NCBI GenBank assembly: GCA_900542625.1
Contig: UQOH01000069.1
Coordinates: 1-10,965, forward strand
DNA from: an uncultured Fusobacterium sp.
GTDB lineage: Bacteria > Fusobacteriota > Fusobacteriia > Fusobacteriales > Fusobacteriaceae
DNA: 10,965 bases
Reading direction: 5' to 3'
Shown here: piece by piece, positions 1 through 7,242 of the stretch
Position numbering within the stretch: the first letter of the stretch is position 1
Layout: every line of letters begins with the position of its first letter
Translations under genes and position numbers: made by a program
The notes under the pieces: generated by a model
Seen by the model: only the letters and a program-made list of their open reading frames with translations
Told to the model about the DNA's origin: nothing
Databases searched by the model: none

Positions 1-47
1 AAAGAATAAGGGACAGAATAAACGAGGTATGCTGTCCCATTCTTTTT
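1..47. terminator. Inverted repeat, probable intrinsic (possibly bidirectional) terminator
   Basis: GGGACAG (10-16) pairs with CTGTCCC (32-38). An outer AAAGAAT/ATTCTTT arm (1-7 with 39-45) continues the stem around a two-base bulge, and a short T run follows on the plus strand. The loop is 15 nt. On the plus strand it would end a gene lying left of the window. On the minus strand it could also stop read-through from the reductase-phosphatase operon, because the opposite arm is also U-rich. No energy calculation was done. Confidence 0.7.
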
Positions 48-81
48 AAAGGCGAGAGCAGAAGAAAATCCCCTGCTGATA

Positions 82-117
82 AATTTGCAGAACATTTTTT
101 ATAAAGCTCTGCAAATT
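82..117. repeat. 10-bp perfect inverted repeat downstream of the HAD gene
   Basis: AATTTGCAGA (82-91) pairs perfectly with TCTGCAAATT (108-117) across a 16-nt loop. It lies 16 nt beyond the minus-strand stop codon at 134-136, where a terminator or mRNA 3' stabilising hairpin would be expected. There is no U run directly after the stem on either strand, so it is not a classical intrinsic terminator. A small second stem (AGCAG 57-61 with CTGCT 73-77) follows. The rest of 1-133 shows no gene. Confidence 0.55.
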
Positions 118-133
118 CTCCTCAACGGGTTAT

Positions 134-940
134 TTATTTTTCAAAACAGAATTTTTTTACTGCATAGGCAACTCCATGTTCATCATTTGTAAGAGTTACA
201 AAATCAGCTTTTTCTTTTACTCCCTCAGGAGCATTTCCCATAGCAACGCCCATTCCGCAATAACTAATCATAGCAGTATCATTAAAGTTATCTCCCATAG
301 CAATAACTTCTTCTTTTGTAATATTATATTTTTTACATAAGAAATCAATGGCAGTAACCTTAGTGATATTTTCGGGCATAATTTCCAAGTAAGTATCTTT
401 TGAAGCATAGATATTTATTTTTCCGTTATATATTTTATTCAGTTTATCTGTAAGTTCCTTTATTTTTTCAGGAGTTGATATACATAAAATTTTATTTGGA
501 GCTTTTTTCTCATCAGAAAAAATATTTTTAAAATTTTCTGTTTTTGGGATAATACCTGTAATCTTGCTTTCAAGCTCACTTTCTTTATCAAATTTTTCTA
601 CATACCATTCATCATTTATATAAACACTTACATGAATTCCCATATTTGAGGCATGGGTATACACATCTTCTGCATAACTCACAGGGAATGTGTGGTTTAA
701 AAGAATTTTTCCCTCTTCTGTTATAAGTCCTCCGCTGTAAGCAACAACAGGGCTTTTTAACCCAAGTTCCTCAGCAAGATATACAATCCCTTTGGGCATT
801 CTTGCAGAAATAAGAACCACAGGAATATTATATTTTTCATAAACTTCTCTGATAGTTCTGTTTGTTTCTTCAGAAATCTGATGATTTGAGTTCAAAAGAG
901 TTCCGTCAATATCAAGACATATCATTTTATACTTATTCAT
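134..940 (-). CDS. Cof-type HAD-superfamily phosphatase (sugar-phosphate/FMN phosphatase-like)
   Basis: A 268-residue cytosolic phosphohydrolase of the Cof/YbiV branch (HAD subfamily IIB). Motif I is DIDGT with the nucleophile and acid/base Asp10 and Asp12. Motif II has Ser45 (VLISAR). The motif III Lys is probably Lys194. Motif IV is GDNFND (216-221), the Mg2+-binding acidic pair. Residues about 85-185 form the C2-type cap that sets substrate choice. Length is normal for the family (260-290). The start ATG has an AGGGG ribosome site 6 nt upstream. It begins 16 nt after the reductase stop, so the two are probably co-transcribed. Family members dephosphorylate sugar phosphates, FMN or PLP; the sequence does not decide which. 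The enzyme class is secure and the substrate unknown. Confidence 0.93.
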   Translation of the reverse strand: MNKYKMICLDIDGTLLNSNHQISEETNRTIREVYEKYNIPVVLISARMPKGIVYLAEELGLKSPVVAYSGGLITEEGKILLNHTFPVSYAEDVYTHASNMGIHVSVYINDEWYVEKFDKESELESKITGIIPKTENFKNIFSDEKKAPNKILCISTPEKIKELTDKLNKIYNGKINIYASKDTYLEIMPENITKVTAIDFLCKKYNITKEEVIAMGDNFNDTAMISYCGMGVAMGNAPEGVKEKADFVTLTNDEHGVAYAVKKFCFEK

Positions 941-956
941 AAGATACCCCTTAAAA

Positions 957-2513
957 CTAAACTAAATAAGGTCCAACAAGAGCATTGAACTCTGTTTCTT
1001 TTTCTGTAAGATATTGTCTGAATGTCATACTGTTTTTATTAAGTTCAACAGCTAGTTTATTAATAAAATCAGGAATTTCTCTTGTTAAAAGAGTTCCGAC
1101 TTTTCTTCCCAGTTCTGTTTTCTCTCTGCTGAATGTTCCTCCTACATATAAATCAAAAACATCTTCAACAGCATCTCCCACTTTTTTCTTTCCTCCTGCA
1201 AAACCAAGCTCATTGACCTGATGTCTGCTGCATGAGTTCTGGCATCCTGAAACATGAATAGCAGGAAGCAGGTAATCCGGAGTGCCGTTTTCTTTTAATG
1301 TTTTAAGAATACCTGCAATAAGAGCCTGACTCTGTTCAATTCCTATCTGACATGTAGGAACACCAACACAGCTTACGCTCTGCTGTACTTTAGAGTTCAT
1401 TCTTATATCATTTGTAATGCTAAGCAGCTGTACAGCCTGATTTTCAGTAAGATTTCTTACATACATGCTTTCAGTCATGCTTAATCTTACTTCATCAATA
1501 TTATTTTCTTCAAGATAAGAGATAATATCATTGAATGATTTTTTAGGAAGCTGTCCGTTTAAAGGGTGAATTACCACTGTATAAAGATTATCCTGTCTTT
1601 GATGAAGAAGACATGGAGCTTCCGGAAGTCTGTGAGAATAATAATCTGCTGTTTCAGATAAAACAACAGGAATATCAAGGTCAAGTCCTCCTTTTGCTTT
1701 TACTTCTGCCAGATGTTTTTCATAACACTCAAAGAAAGCCTCTGTTCCCATTCTTCTTGGGATATATCTTGTTCTTGCTTTTGCTTTGTTTGCATAATCT
1801 CCCTCTGCCATGAAAAGCTGTGTCATAGCTTCAACATGATAAAGAACATCTTTCGGCTCTATTAATTTATTATAATGAAGAGCTGTTCCCGGATTTCCTC
1901 CAAGCCCTCCTGCAAGAAATACTCTGAAATATGGCTTTCCGTTTTCAACAGCTGCCATAAATCCAAGGTCATTAAGAGTTGCATTTCCTTCATCTTTATC
2001 ACTTGAAGAAAAAGCTATTTTTAATTTTCTTGGAAGTTTGTATTCTGTAATCTGACTCATCAGATATTCTCCGACTTTTAAAGCAAACTTTGTAACATCA
2101 AAATATTCATTTTTTTCTACTCCTGACATTACAGAAAGAGAAACGTTTCTTGGAAAGTTTCCTCCTCCTCCACGAGTATAAAGTCCATTGTCAATAGCTG
2201 TTTCCATAATATCACAAACAGCATCTATTCTAAGGTCATGCAGCTGAACTGCCTGTCTTGTTGTAAGGTGAAGTCCTTTTATATTAAATTCATTTAAGAA
2301 AGATGAGATAAGTTTCATATGTTTTAGTGAAAGAACACCTGAAGAAGTACGAAGTCTTATCATAAATCTATCTCCTCCACGCTGAGCATATACCCCCATT
2401 CCTCCTGAAACTCCTTTAAAATCTCCTATGGAAACTTCTTTAGCAGCAAATTTATATCCTAAAGAACGAAAACTGCTGATTTCTGATTTAAGCATTTTAT
2501 TAAAATTATCCAT
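957..2513 (-). CDS. Siroheme and [4Fe-4S]-containing sulfite/nitrite reductase hemoprotein
   Basis: A 518-residue cytosolic reductase catalysing the six-electron reduction of sulfite to sulfide or nitrite to ammonia. It has the duplicated ferredoxin-like half-domain plus siroheme-domain layout. The first half carries LHLTTRQAVQLH (about 81-92) and the siroheme-contacting segment GGGGNFPRNVS (about 115-125). The second half carries the cluster/siroheme ligands CVGVPTC (Cys382, Cys388) and GCQNSC (Cys424, Cys428). Length suits the single-chain ferredoxin/flavodoxin-dependent type; no flavin or NADPH domain is attached, so an external donor is needed. The flavodoxin gene read divergently next door is a good candidate (inference). 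The start is the ATG at 2513, preceded by GGAGGG four nt upstream; an in-frame TTG at 2525 overlaps that ribosome site and is unlikely to be used. Sulfite versus nitrite cannot be settled here. Confidence 0.93.
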   Translation of the reverse strand: MDNFNKMLKSEISSFRSLGYKFAAKEVSIGDFKGVSGGMGVYAQRGGDRFMIRLRTSSGVLSLKHMKLISSFLNEFNIKGLHLTTRQAVQLHDLRIDAVCDIMETAIDNGLYTRGGGGNFPRNVSLSVMSGVEKNEYFDVTKFALKVGEYLMSQITEYKLPRKLKIAFSSSDKDEGNATLNDLGFMAAVENGKPYFRVFLAGGLGGNPGTALHYNKLIEPKDVLYHVEAMTQLFMAEGDYANKAKARTRYIPRRMGTEAFFECYEKHLAEVKAKGGLDLDIPVVLSETADYYSHRLPEAPCLLHQRQDNLYTVVIHPLNGQLPKKSFNDIISYLEENNIDEVRLSMTESMYVRNLTENQAVQLLSITNDIRMNSKVQQSVSCVGVPTCQIGIEQSQALIAGILKTLKENGTPDYLLPAIHVSGCQNSCSRHQVNELGFAGGKKKVGDAVEDVFDLYVGGTFSREKTELGRKVGTLLTREIPDFINKLAVELNKNSMTFRQYLTEKETEFNALVGPYLV

Positions 2514-2517
2514 TTTT

Positions 2518-2523
2518 CCCTCC
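2518..2523 (-). promoter_or_regulatory. Ribosome binding site fixing the reductase start
   Basis: GGAGGG on the minus strand sits 4 nt before the ATG at 2513. The alternative upstream start, a TTG at 2523-2525, overlaps this site and has no Shine-Dalgarno of its own, so the shorter 518-residue protein is preferred. Confidence 0.8.
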
Positions 2524-2551
2524 AATATCGAATTTAAGCACTCTATTAAAC

Positions 2552-2581
2552 ATTATATAATAAAAAAATTATGATTGCCAG
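2552..2581 (-). promoter_or_regulatory. Possible promoter of the reductase-phosphatase operon
   Basis: A perfect TATAAT -10 box on the minus strand (2557-2552) with a poor -35 candidate CTGGCA (2581-2576) at 18-nt spacing. The leader would be about 30 nt. The weak -35 suggests that an activator may be needed (inference). Confidence 0.45.
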
Positions 2582-2675
2582 TAAAAAACTAACAGAAAAA
2601 GAAAAATTTTTAAGTTCTAAAATCAGAAAAAAGAAAATTTTGTAAGTAATAAATATATTATTTAAATAAAAACAT

Positions 2676-2704
2676 TTGACAATCAAAATAAAAAAAGATA
2701 TAAT
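2676..2704 (+). promoter_or_regulatory. Consensus sigma-70/sigma-A promoter of the flavodoxin operon
   Basis: TTGACA (2676-2681) and TATAAT (2699-2704) match both consensus hexamers exactly and are separated by the ideal 17 nt. Transcription would begin near 2711, giving a leader of about 40 nt. AAGGAGATG (2736-2744) provides a strong ribosome site before the ATG at 2752. The rest of the divergent spacer (2514-2751) is A/T-rich, with no riboswitch or gene seen. Confidence 0.9.
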
Positions 2705-2751
2705 TACTTCAGAACAAAGAAATACAATTTCTGAAAAGGAGATGGATATAT

Positions 2752-3228
2752 ATGAAAATAGGAATTTTTTATGGAAGTACAACAGGAGTTACAGAAGATA
2801 TTGCAAACAGAACAGGAAAATTATTAGGAGCAGACGTTATGCCTGCATCTGAAATAGATAAAGCAGAAGATTATGATTTCTTAATTTTTGCTACATCAAC
2901 ATGGGGAATGGGAGATCTTCAAGATGACTGGCAGGGAGCATTAGACACTCTTGCATCTAAAAACCTTTCAGGTAAAAAAGTAGGATTTATCGGTGTTGGG
3001 GATCAAGGTGCTTTTGGAGATACATTTGTTGACGGAATAGGAATCATCTATGATGAAATAAAAGACAAAGGGATAACTCTTGTTGGAAAAACTTCAACAG
3101 ATGATTATTCTTTCTCAAATTCAAGAGCAGTTTTAGATGGAGATTTTATAGGGCTTGTAATTGATGAAAACAACCAAAGTGATTTAACAGAAGAGAGAAT
3201 AAATTCTTGGGTGTCAAAGGTAAAATAA
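2752..3228 (+). CDS. fldA: Long-chain flavodoxin
   Basis: A 158-residue FMN-binding electron carrier of the cytosol. The phosphate-binding loop YGSTTGVTE (7-15) opens the protein. The first isoalloxazine loop is STWGMGDLQDDW (49-60) with Trp51. The second is GVGDQGAFGDTF (81-92), where Phe88 stands at the position usually held by Tyr. The insertion around 113-135 (DDYSFSNSRAVLDGDF) and the ending IDENNQSDLTEERINSW are typical of long-chain flavodoxins such as those feeding pyruvate:flavodoxin oxidoreductase, nitrogenase or sulfite/nitrite reductases. It has its own strong promoter and is read divergently from the siroheme reductase. A DUF2023 gene follows after 1 nt, so the two are translated together. 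Family identity is very firm; partners are inferred. Confidence 0.95.
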   Translation: MKIGIFYGSTTGVTEDIANRTGKLLGADVMPASEIDKAEDYDFLIFATSTWGMGDLQDDWQGALDTLASKNLSGKKVGFIGVGDQGAFGDTFVDGIGIIYDEIKDKGITLVGKTSTDDYSFSNSRAVLDGDFIGLVIDENNQSDLTEERINSWVSKVK

Positions 3229-3229
3229 T

Positions 3230-3571
3230 ATGAGCAGTGAAAAAAGAAATGAACTGAGCGTATTTTTCCATATGCTTTATGAATTAAACAAAGGTCTTAG
3301 AAATCTTGCCCTTTTAACAACAACTCTTGAAAACAAAGAACTGGTAACAGAAAGACTTGAAAAATGCGGATATGATTTTATAGTGGAAGAATTAAAATCA
3401 GGATATATAAATGTATTTTTCGGAAATACTGAGCCAATAAATGTTTTAAAGAAATTTAAGAAAAACTCTCTTAAAGAGTATACTCCTGAAGAAGATTTCA
3501 TTCTTGGAATCCTTTTAGGATATAACACACAACAGCAATGCAAAAGATATTTAACAAGAAAAGCAGGTTAA
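3230..3571 (+). CDS. DUF2023-family protein coupled to flavodoxin
   Basis: A 113-residue soluble protein of unknown function that I match to DUF2023 (PF09633) from memory. N-terminal helix with HMLYELNKGLRNLALLT (14-30); central strand region YINVFFGN (59-66); C-terminal helix with EEDFILGILLGY (87-98) and the QQQCKRYL tail (101-108) with Cys104. It begins one base after the flavodoxin stop, with its ribosome site (AAAGG, 3216-3220) inside the flavodoxin gene, so synthesis of the two is coupled. I recall the same flavodoxin-DUF2023 neighbourhood in Porphyromonas, which suggests a role tied to flavodoxin, such as maturation, FMN loading or partner docking; this is inference. No signal peptide or membrane segment. 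Family call fairly sure, function unknown. Confidence 0.85.
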   Translation: MSSEKRNELSVFFHMLYELNKGLRNLALLTTTLENKELVTERLEKCGYDFIVEELKSGYINVFFGNTEPINVLKKFKKNSLKEYTPEEDFILGILLGYNTQQQCKRYLTRKAG

Positions 3572-3601
3572 AACAGACAGCCACCAACTACATCTAAATA
3601 T

Positions 3602-3649
3602 ATATAAATAAAAATGGACCGTGATCACGCAGTCCATTTTTATTTATAT
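3602..3649. terminator. Bidirectional terminator: 18-bp perfect inverted repeat
   Basis: Positions 3602-3619 pair without mismatch with 3632-3649. The core is AAAAATGGAC/GTCCATTTTT, and the 12-nt loop (3620-3631) contains the palindrome CGTGATCACG. Each strand ends in a T run, suiting termination of the plus-strand flavodoxin/DUF2023 unit and of the minus-strand ABC operon. The outermost base is the last base of the ATPase stop codon. Confidence 0.92.
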
Positions 3650-4365
3650 TACAATCCCATAAAATTTTTTATAAATTCATCTGCAGGGTTGTTAACTATA
3701 TTTTCAGGTGTGTCATATTGAGCTATTTTTCCATCTTTCATTATACATATTTTATCTGCAATTTTTATTGCTTCTTTTATATCATGAGTTACAAAAACAA
3801 TAGTTTTATGAAAAGTTTTTTGAAGTTTCACCAGCTCTTTCTGCAGCTGTGCTCTGTTTATAGGGTCAACAGCACTGAAAGGTTCATCCATAAGAATTAT
3901 ATCAGGATCTGTTGCAAATGCTCTTGCAACACCTATTCTCTGCTGTTGTCCTCCTGAAAGCTGAGCAGGATATTTATCTTTAAAAAATTCATAATCAAGT
4001 CCTGTCATCTGCATAAGTTCTTTTGTTTTCTCTTCAATTTTTTTTATATTCATCTTTGCCAGTTTTGGTATAACTTCTATATTTTCTTTTATAGTAAAAT
4101 GAGGGAAAAGCCCTGTCTGCTGAATAACATACCCAATATTTCTTCTTAAGGCTATCACATCTTTATTTGAAATATCCTCTCCGTTTATCATAATTTTTCC
4201 TGAAGAGGGAAGAATAAGCTTATTAATCATTTTAAGAGTTGTTGTTTTTCCGCATCCGCTTGGACCAAGAAAAACTGTTATGGCTTCTTTTGCAATTTTC
4301 ATAGAAAGATTTTCTATGATAGTATCATCTTTAAATTTTTTTGATACATTTATAAATTCAATCAT
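3649..4365 (-). CDS. ABC transporter ATPase, osmoprotectant/ergothioneine (OpuCA/EgtV-like) type, no CBS domains
   Basis: A 238-residue cytoplasmic ATPase that powers the neighbouring permease. Walker A is GPSGCGKT (34-41), the Q-loop is at Gln82-83, the signature is LSGGQ (136-140), Walker B is IILMDEP (156-162) with catalytic Glu161, and the switch His is His194. The sequence around these motifs is typical of quaternary-amine importers. The protein ends right after the nucleotide-binding fold, whereas OpuA/OpuCA ATPases continue into paired CBS domains that sense ionic strength. Osmotic gating is therefore unlikely, which fits a nutrient role (inference). The ATG has GGGAGG nine nt upstream and begins 18 nt after the permease stop. 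It is the last gene of the operon and runs straight into the terminator. Class is certain; substrate is not. Confidence 0.94.
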   Translation of the reverse strand: MIEFINVSKKFKDDTIIENLSMKIAKEAITVFLGPSGCGKTTTLKMINKLILPSSGKIMINGEDISNKDVIALRRNIGYVIQQTGLFPHFTIKENIEVIPKLAKMNIKKIEEKTKELMQMTGLDYEFFKDKYPAQLSGGQQQRIGVARAFATDPDIILMDEPFSAVDPINRAQLQKELVKLQKTFHKTIVFVTHDIKEAIKIADKICIMKDGKIAQYDTPENIVNNPADEFIKNFMGL

Positions 4366-4383
4366 CTTTTCAAGCCTCCCTCT

Positions 4384-5961
4384 CTAAATAAGATTATTCT
4401 TTTTAATAAACTCTTTTGCAACATCTTCAGGTTTTCTCGAAAGATTATCAACCTGATGATTAAGCTCTGACACAACATCATTGTTTAAATGTTTTTCCAG
4501 TTCTTTAAAAATAGGTATAATTTCAGGATATTTTTTAAGAGTTTCCTCTCTTATAAGAGGAACAGCATAATATGGCGGAAAGAAATTTTTGTCATCTTCC
4601 AAAACTTTAAGATTTAACTTTCTTAATAATCCATCAGTTGTGTAGACATCTATAATATCACTTTCTTTGTTATCAATAGCAAGATATTTTGTGCTTCCGT
4701 CAATTCCAATTATATTTTTAAAATTAAGGGTATATCTTTCTCTTAACCCAACCAGGCAGTCAGGTCTGTTTAAAAATTCAAGACTTGCTGAAAGAGTAAG
4801 TTTATCTGCTGACCTTTCAAGGTCTGTTATAGTTTTCAGATTATATTTTTCTGCTGTATCTTTTCTTACTGCAAGAGCATAAGTATTATTAAAACCAAGC
4901 TGGTTTAAAACTCCTATTTTATATTTTTCTGACAAATCTTTTTTTACAGTGTTGTAAACTGTCATCATATCCTGAATAGGAGGATATTTAAGAGTATCTC
5001 CGTAAACAGTTCCTGTATAATCTATATATCCGTCAATCTCTCCGTTTTTCAGTGCTGCAAAACAGATTTGTGTTCCTCCAAGAGCAAATTTTCTTATAAC
5101 TTTAATCCCTGTTTTTGCCTCAATCATATCAGCAGCAACATGTGAAAGAACTTCTCCCTCTGTAAATTCTTTACTTCCAAGAACGATTATTTTTTCAGCC
5201 TTTTCAGGTTTCATAGAAACAAATCCTGAAACAGCTGTAAGGACAGTTAAAAAAGAAAAAACAGATATAAGTATTATCTTTTTAGCTTTTCTTACATGGA
5301 AAATTGAAGATTTTTTAGACATGCTTATCTGAAGTCCTATAGGAATAACAGCTTTTTCCATAAGCCCTGTGAAAAAATCCATAAAAAGAGCCAAGATACA
5401 TGCAGGAATTGCTCCTGCAAGAATCTGATAATTATTTATAGTTCTGATACCTGAAAAAACAAGATAACCAAGTCCTCCTGCTCCCACAAAAGCAGCTATT
5501 GTCATAAGCCCCACTGCTGTAACAACAGAAATTCTCACTCCGCTCATAATAACCGGAAGAGCCAGAGGGAGCTGGACTTTTCTTAAAACCTGAAATTTTG
5601 TCATTCCTATTCCCTCTGCTGCCTCAAGAGTAAGAGGATTTATTCCTTCAAGTCCCACATAAGTATTTTTTACTATTGGCAGAAGAGAATAAAGAATAAC
5701 CATTATAATTGCAGGTAGTTTTCCAATACCCAAAAAAGGAATTGTGAATCCAAGAAGAGCCATGCTTGGCACAGCCTGAATAATATTTATTATTCCCACA
5801 GTTCCTTTTTTGATTTTTGGAAAATAAGCTATAAGTATTCCAAGAGGAATACCTGCAGACACAGCCAGTGTTATGGCTAAAACAGAAAGAAATATATGTT
5901 CACAAAGGAGGAAAAAAATCTGGTCCTTTATTCCTGCCATATAATTGAATAGTAGTTCCAT
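4384..5961 (-). CDS. Fused ABC permease and substrate-binding protein, OpuC/EgtU architecture
   Basis: A 525-residue polypeptide joining two normally separate parts. Residues 1-210 are a permease with about five or six membrane segments (roughly 20-45, 55-78, 82-100, 136-160, 178-200) and the ATPase-docking EAA loop EAAEGIG (113-119). A basic stretch and membrane anchor (about 228-247) lead to an OpuAC-type binding domain (258-525), outside the cell, with GSKEFTEG (262-269), LGGTQ (294-298), DYTGT (314-318), NNTYALAVR (358-366) and PPYYAVPLIR (462-471). This fusion occurs in choline/betaine importers (OpuB/BilE group) and in the ergothioneine importer EgtU. Without an alignment of binding-pocket residues I cannot choose among choline, betaine, carnitine and ergothioneine. 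A strong AGGAGG site precedes the ATG. It follows the MFS gene by 45 nt, with the partner ATPase next. Confidence 0.93.
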   Translation of the reverse strand: MELLFNYMAGIKDQIFFLLCEHIFLSVLAITLAVSAGIPLGILIAYFPKIKKGTVGIINIIQAVPSMALLGFTIPFLGIGKLPAIIMVILYSLLPIVKNTYVGLEGINPLTLEAAEGIGMTKFQVLRKVQLPLALPVIMSGVRISVVTAVGLMTIAAFVGAGGLGYLVFSGIRTINNYQILAGAIPACILALFMDFFTGLMEKAVIPIGLQISMSKKSSIFHVRKAKKIILISVFSFLTVLTAVSGFVSMKPEKAEKIIVLGSKEFTEGEVLSHVAADMIEAKTGIKVIRKFALGGTQICFAALKNGEIDGYIDYTGTVYGDTLKYPPIQDMMTVYNTVKKDLSEKYKIGVLNQLGFNNTYALAVRKDTAEKYNLKTITDLERSADKLTLSASLEFLNRPDCLVGLRERYTLNFKNIIGIDGSTKYLAIDNKESDIIDVYTTDGLLRKLNLKVLEDDKNFFPPYYAVPLIREETLKKYPEIIPIFKELEKHLNNDVVSELNHQVDNLSRKPEDVAKEFIKKNNLI

Positions 5962-6006
5962 TTTTCTTCCTCCTTCATGATTTTAATTATTATTTATTTT
6001 TAAAAA

Positions 6007-7242
6007 TTATTGAGTTATTTCTTCTCTTTTTTCTTTATTTACAATTCTTAAAAGTGTATAAGCTGCAAGAACTCCTAAGATACTGCATGCAAGTGATAAT
6101 GAGAATACATATTTATAAGCTGTATTTCCATATTTATCTAACCAGCTTCCAACTAATGTGTAGTAGAAAGCGTCTGGTAAAAATCCTATTACAGATACGA
6201 AACCAACAACAATTCCTGTTACGTTTATAGGAATATTTGATTCGTCAACTGTTGCAAAGTAAATTCCTCTGAAAGCAAACATTAATATTGTAAGAACAAG
6301 CATGTTTACAAGAGCAACATATACAAGTGATGGATTTCCCGGAGTGATTAAGAATATAGCCTGAGTGATTGCAACTAGGATAAATCCTCCGAAAAGACAT
6401 TTTGTAGATGAACCTATTTTGTCAGCTACAACTCCTGCAAGAGGAGATGCTATAAATTTAATTACATAAGTTCTGCATATTGCAACGAATGATACAAGAG
6501 CCATTGACATTTTAAATACATCTGTCATGTATGGGTTTAAGTAAGTCAAACTTGAGAATACCATGTATGCTGAGAATATAATTGCACTGATAAGCCATGC
6601 TTTAGGCATTTTTACTGCACCAAGAAGGCTTGTAAATTTAACCTGTTCTTTTGCCTCAACTTCTCTTTCTTTGATAGCAACATAAAGAATCACACCACAT
6701 ATTATAGACGAAACAGAATACATAATAGTTGCTGCTTTAAATCCCTCAACAATATTTTCAAATCTTGAGAAAAGATAAAGTCCTAAAAATGATAGTAAAG
6801 TTCCTGCAACTCCTCCTGCACCTTCATATAATCCGAAAAGTCTTCCCTGCTCTGAGCTGTCTCCAAGCATTCTTATAACTTTTATAATAGCTGCAAAGTA
6901 TGTAAGAATTGTTGTTATTCCAAATAGGAAGAATATTAAGCAAAGAGTTCCGTATCCCGGAGCCATTGACATCCAGATTCCTAAAGCACCACTTGAAATA
7001 AGTGAGAAAGCCACAAGTTTTTTAGCTGAGTATTTATCTGCAAGAATTCCTCCCGGGAAATATGATACAGTGGCAACTATTCCGTAGATACTTAAAAGGT
7101 TTCCAAGCTGAGCATGTGAAAGGCTAAGAGCTTCTCTCATTGGATCATAGAAAACTGATTTCATATATGGTAAACTGTACATTGCTGTTGTAGCAAATCC
7201 GATTAAGAAAACTATTATAACTTTTTTTAATTTATCATTCAT
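6007..7242 (-). CDS. MFS transporter, YihN/nitrate-sulfonate-like branch, substrate unknown
   Basis: A 411-residue integral membrane protein with about twelve hydrophobic helices and a charged cytoplasmic loop near 190-212 separating two halves. MFS motif A appears as GGILADKYSAKKL (64-76) and again, degenerate, as AGVVADKIGSSTK (269-281). The stretch SEQGRLFGLYEGAGG (130-144) after helix 4 is characteristic of a little-studied group including E. coli YihN (recalled similarity, not computed). Its ATG overlaps the last base of the preceding lyase stop codon (TAATG), with GAGGTG as ribosome site inside the lyase gene, so the two proteins are made together. Import of the lyase substrate or export of its product are both possible. 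Family certain; role inferred only from context. Confidence 0.93.
   Translation of the reverse strand: MNDKLKKVIIVFLIGFATTAMYSLPYMKSVFYDPMREALSLSHAQLGNLLSIYGIVATVSYFPGGILADKYSAKKLVAFSLISSGALGIWMSMAPGYGTLCLIFFLFGITTILTYFAAIIKVIRMLGDSSEQGRLFGLYEGAGGVAGTLLSFLGLYLFSRFENIVEGFKAATIMYSVSSIICGVILYVAIKEREVEAKEQVKFTSLLGAVKMPKAWLISAIIFSAYMVFSSLTYLNPYMTDVFKMSMALVSFVAICRTYVIKFIASPLAGVVADKIGSSTKCLFGGFILVAITQAIFLITPGNPSLVYVALVNMLVLTILMFAFRGIYFATVDESNIPINVTGIVVGFVSVIGFLPDAFYYTLVGSWLDKYGNTAYKYVFSLSLACSILGVLAAYTLLRIVNKEKREEITQ

Noticed and set aside
2514..2525. TTG start extending the siroheme reductase by four residues (MEGK)
   Set aside because: The extension encodes the Shine-Dalgarno GGAGGG itself; the ATG at 2513 is correctly spaced from it.
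2546..2782. 78-residue minus-strand reading frame in the divergent spacer
   Set aside because: Low-complexity Phe/Ile/Leu translation of A/T-rich DNA, overlapping the flavodoxin start and its promoter, with no ribosome site.
3277..3543. 88-residue minus-strand reading frame opposite the DUF2023 gene
   Set aside because: Shadow of a real gene with strong family motifs and coupled translation.
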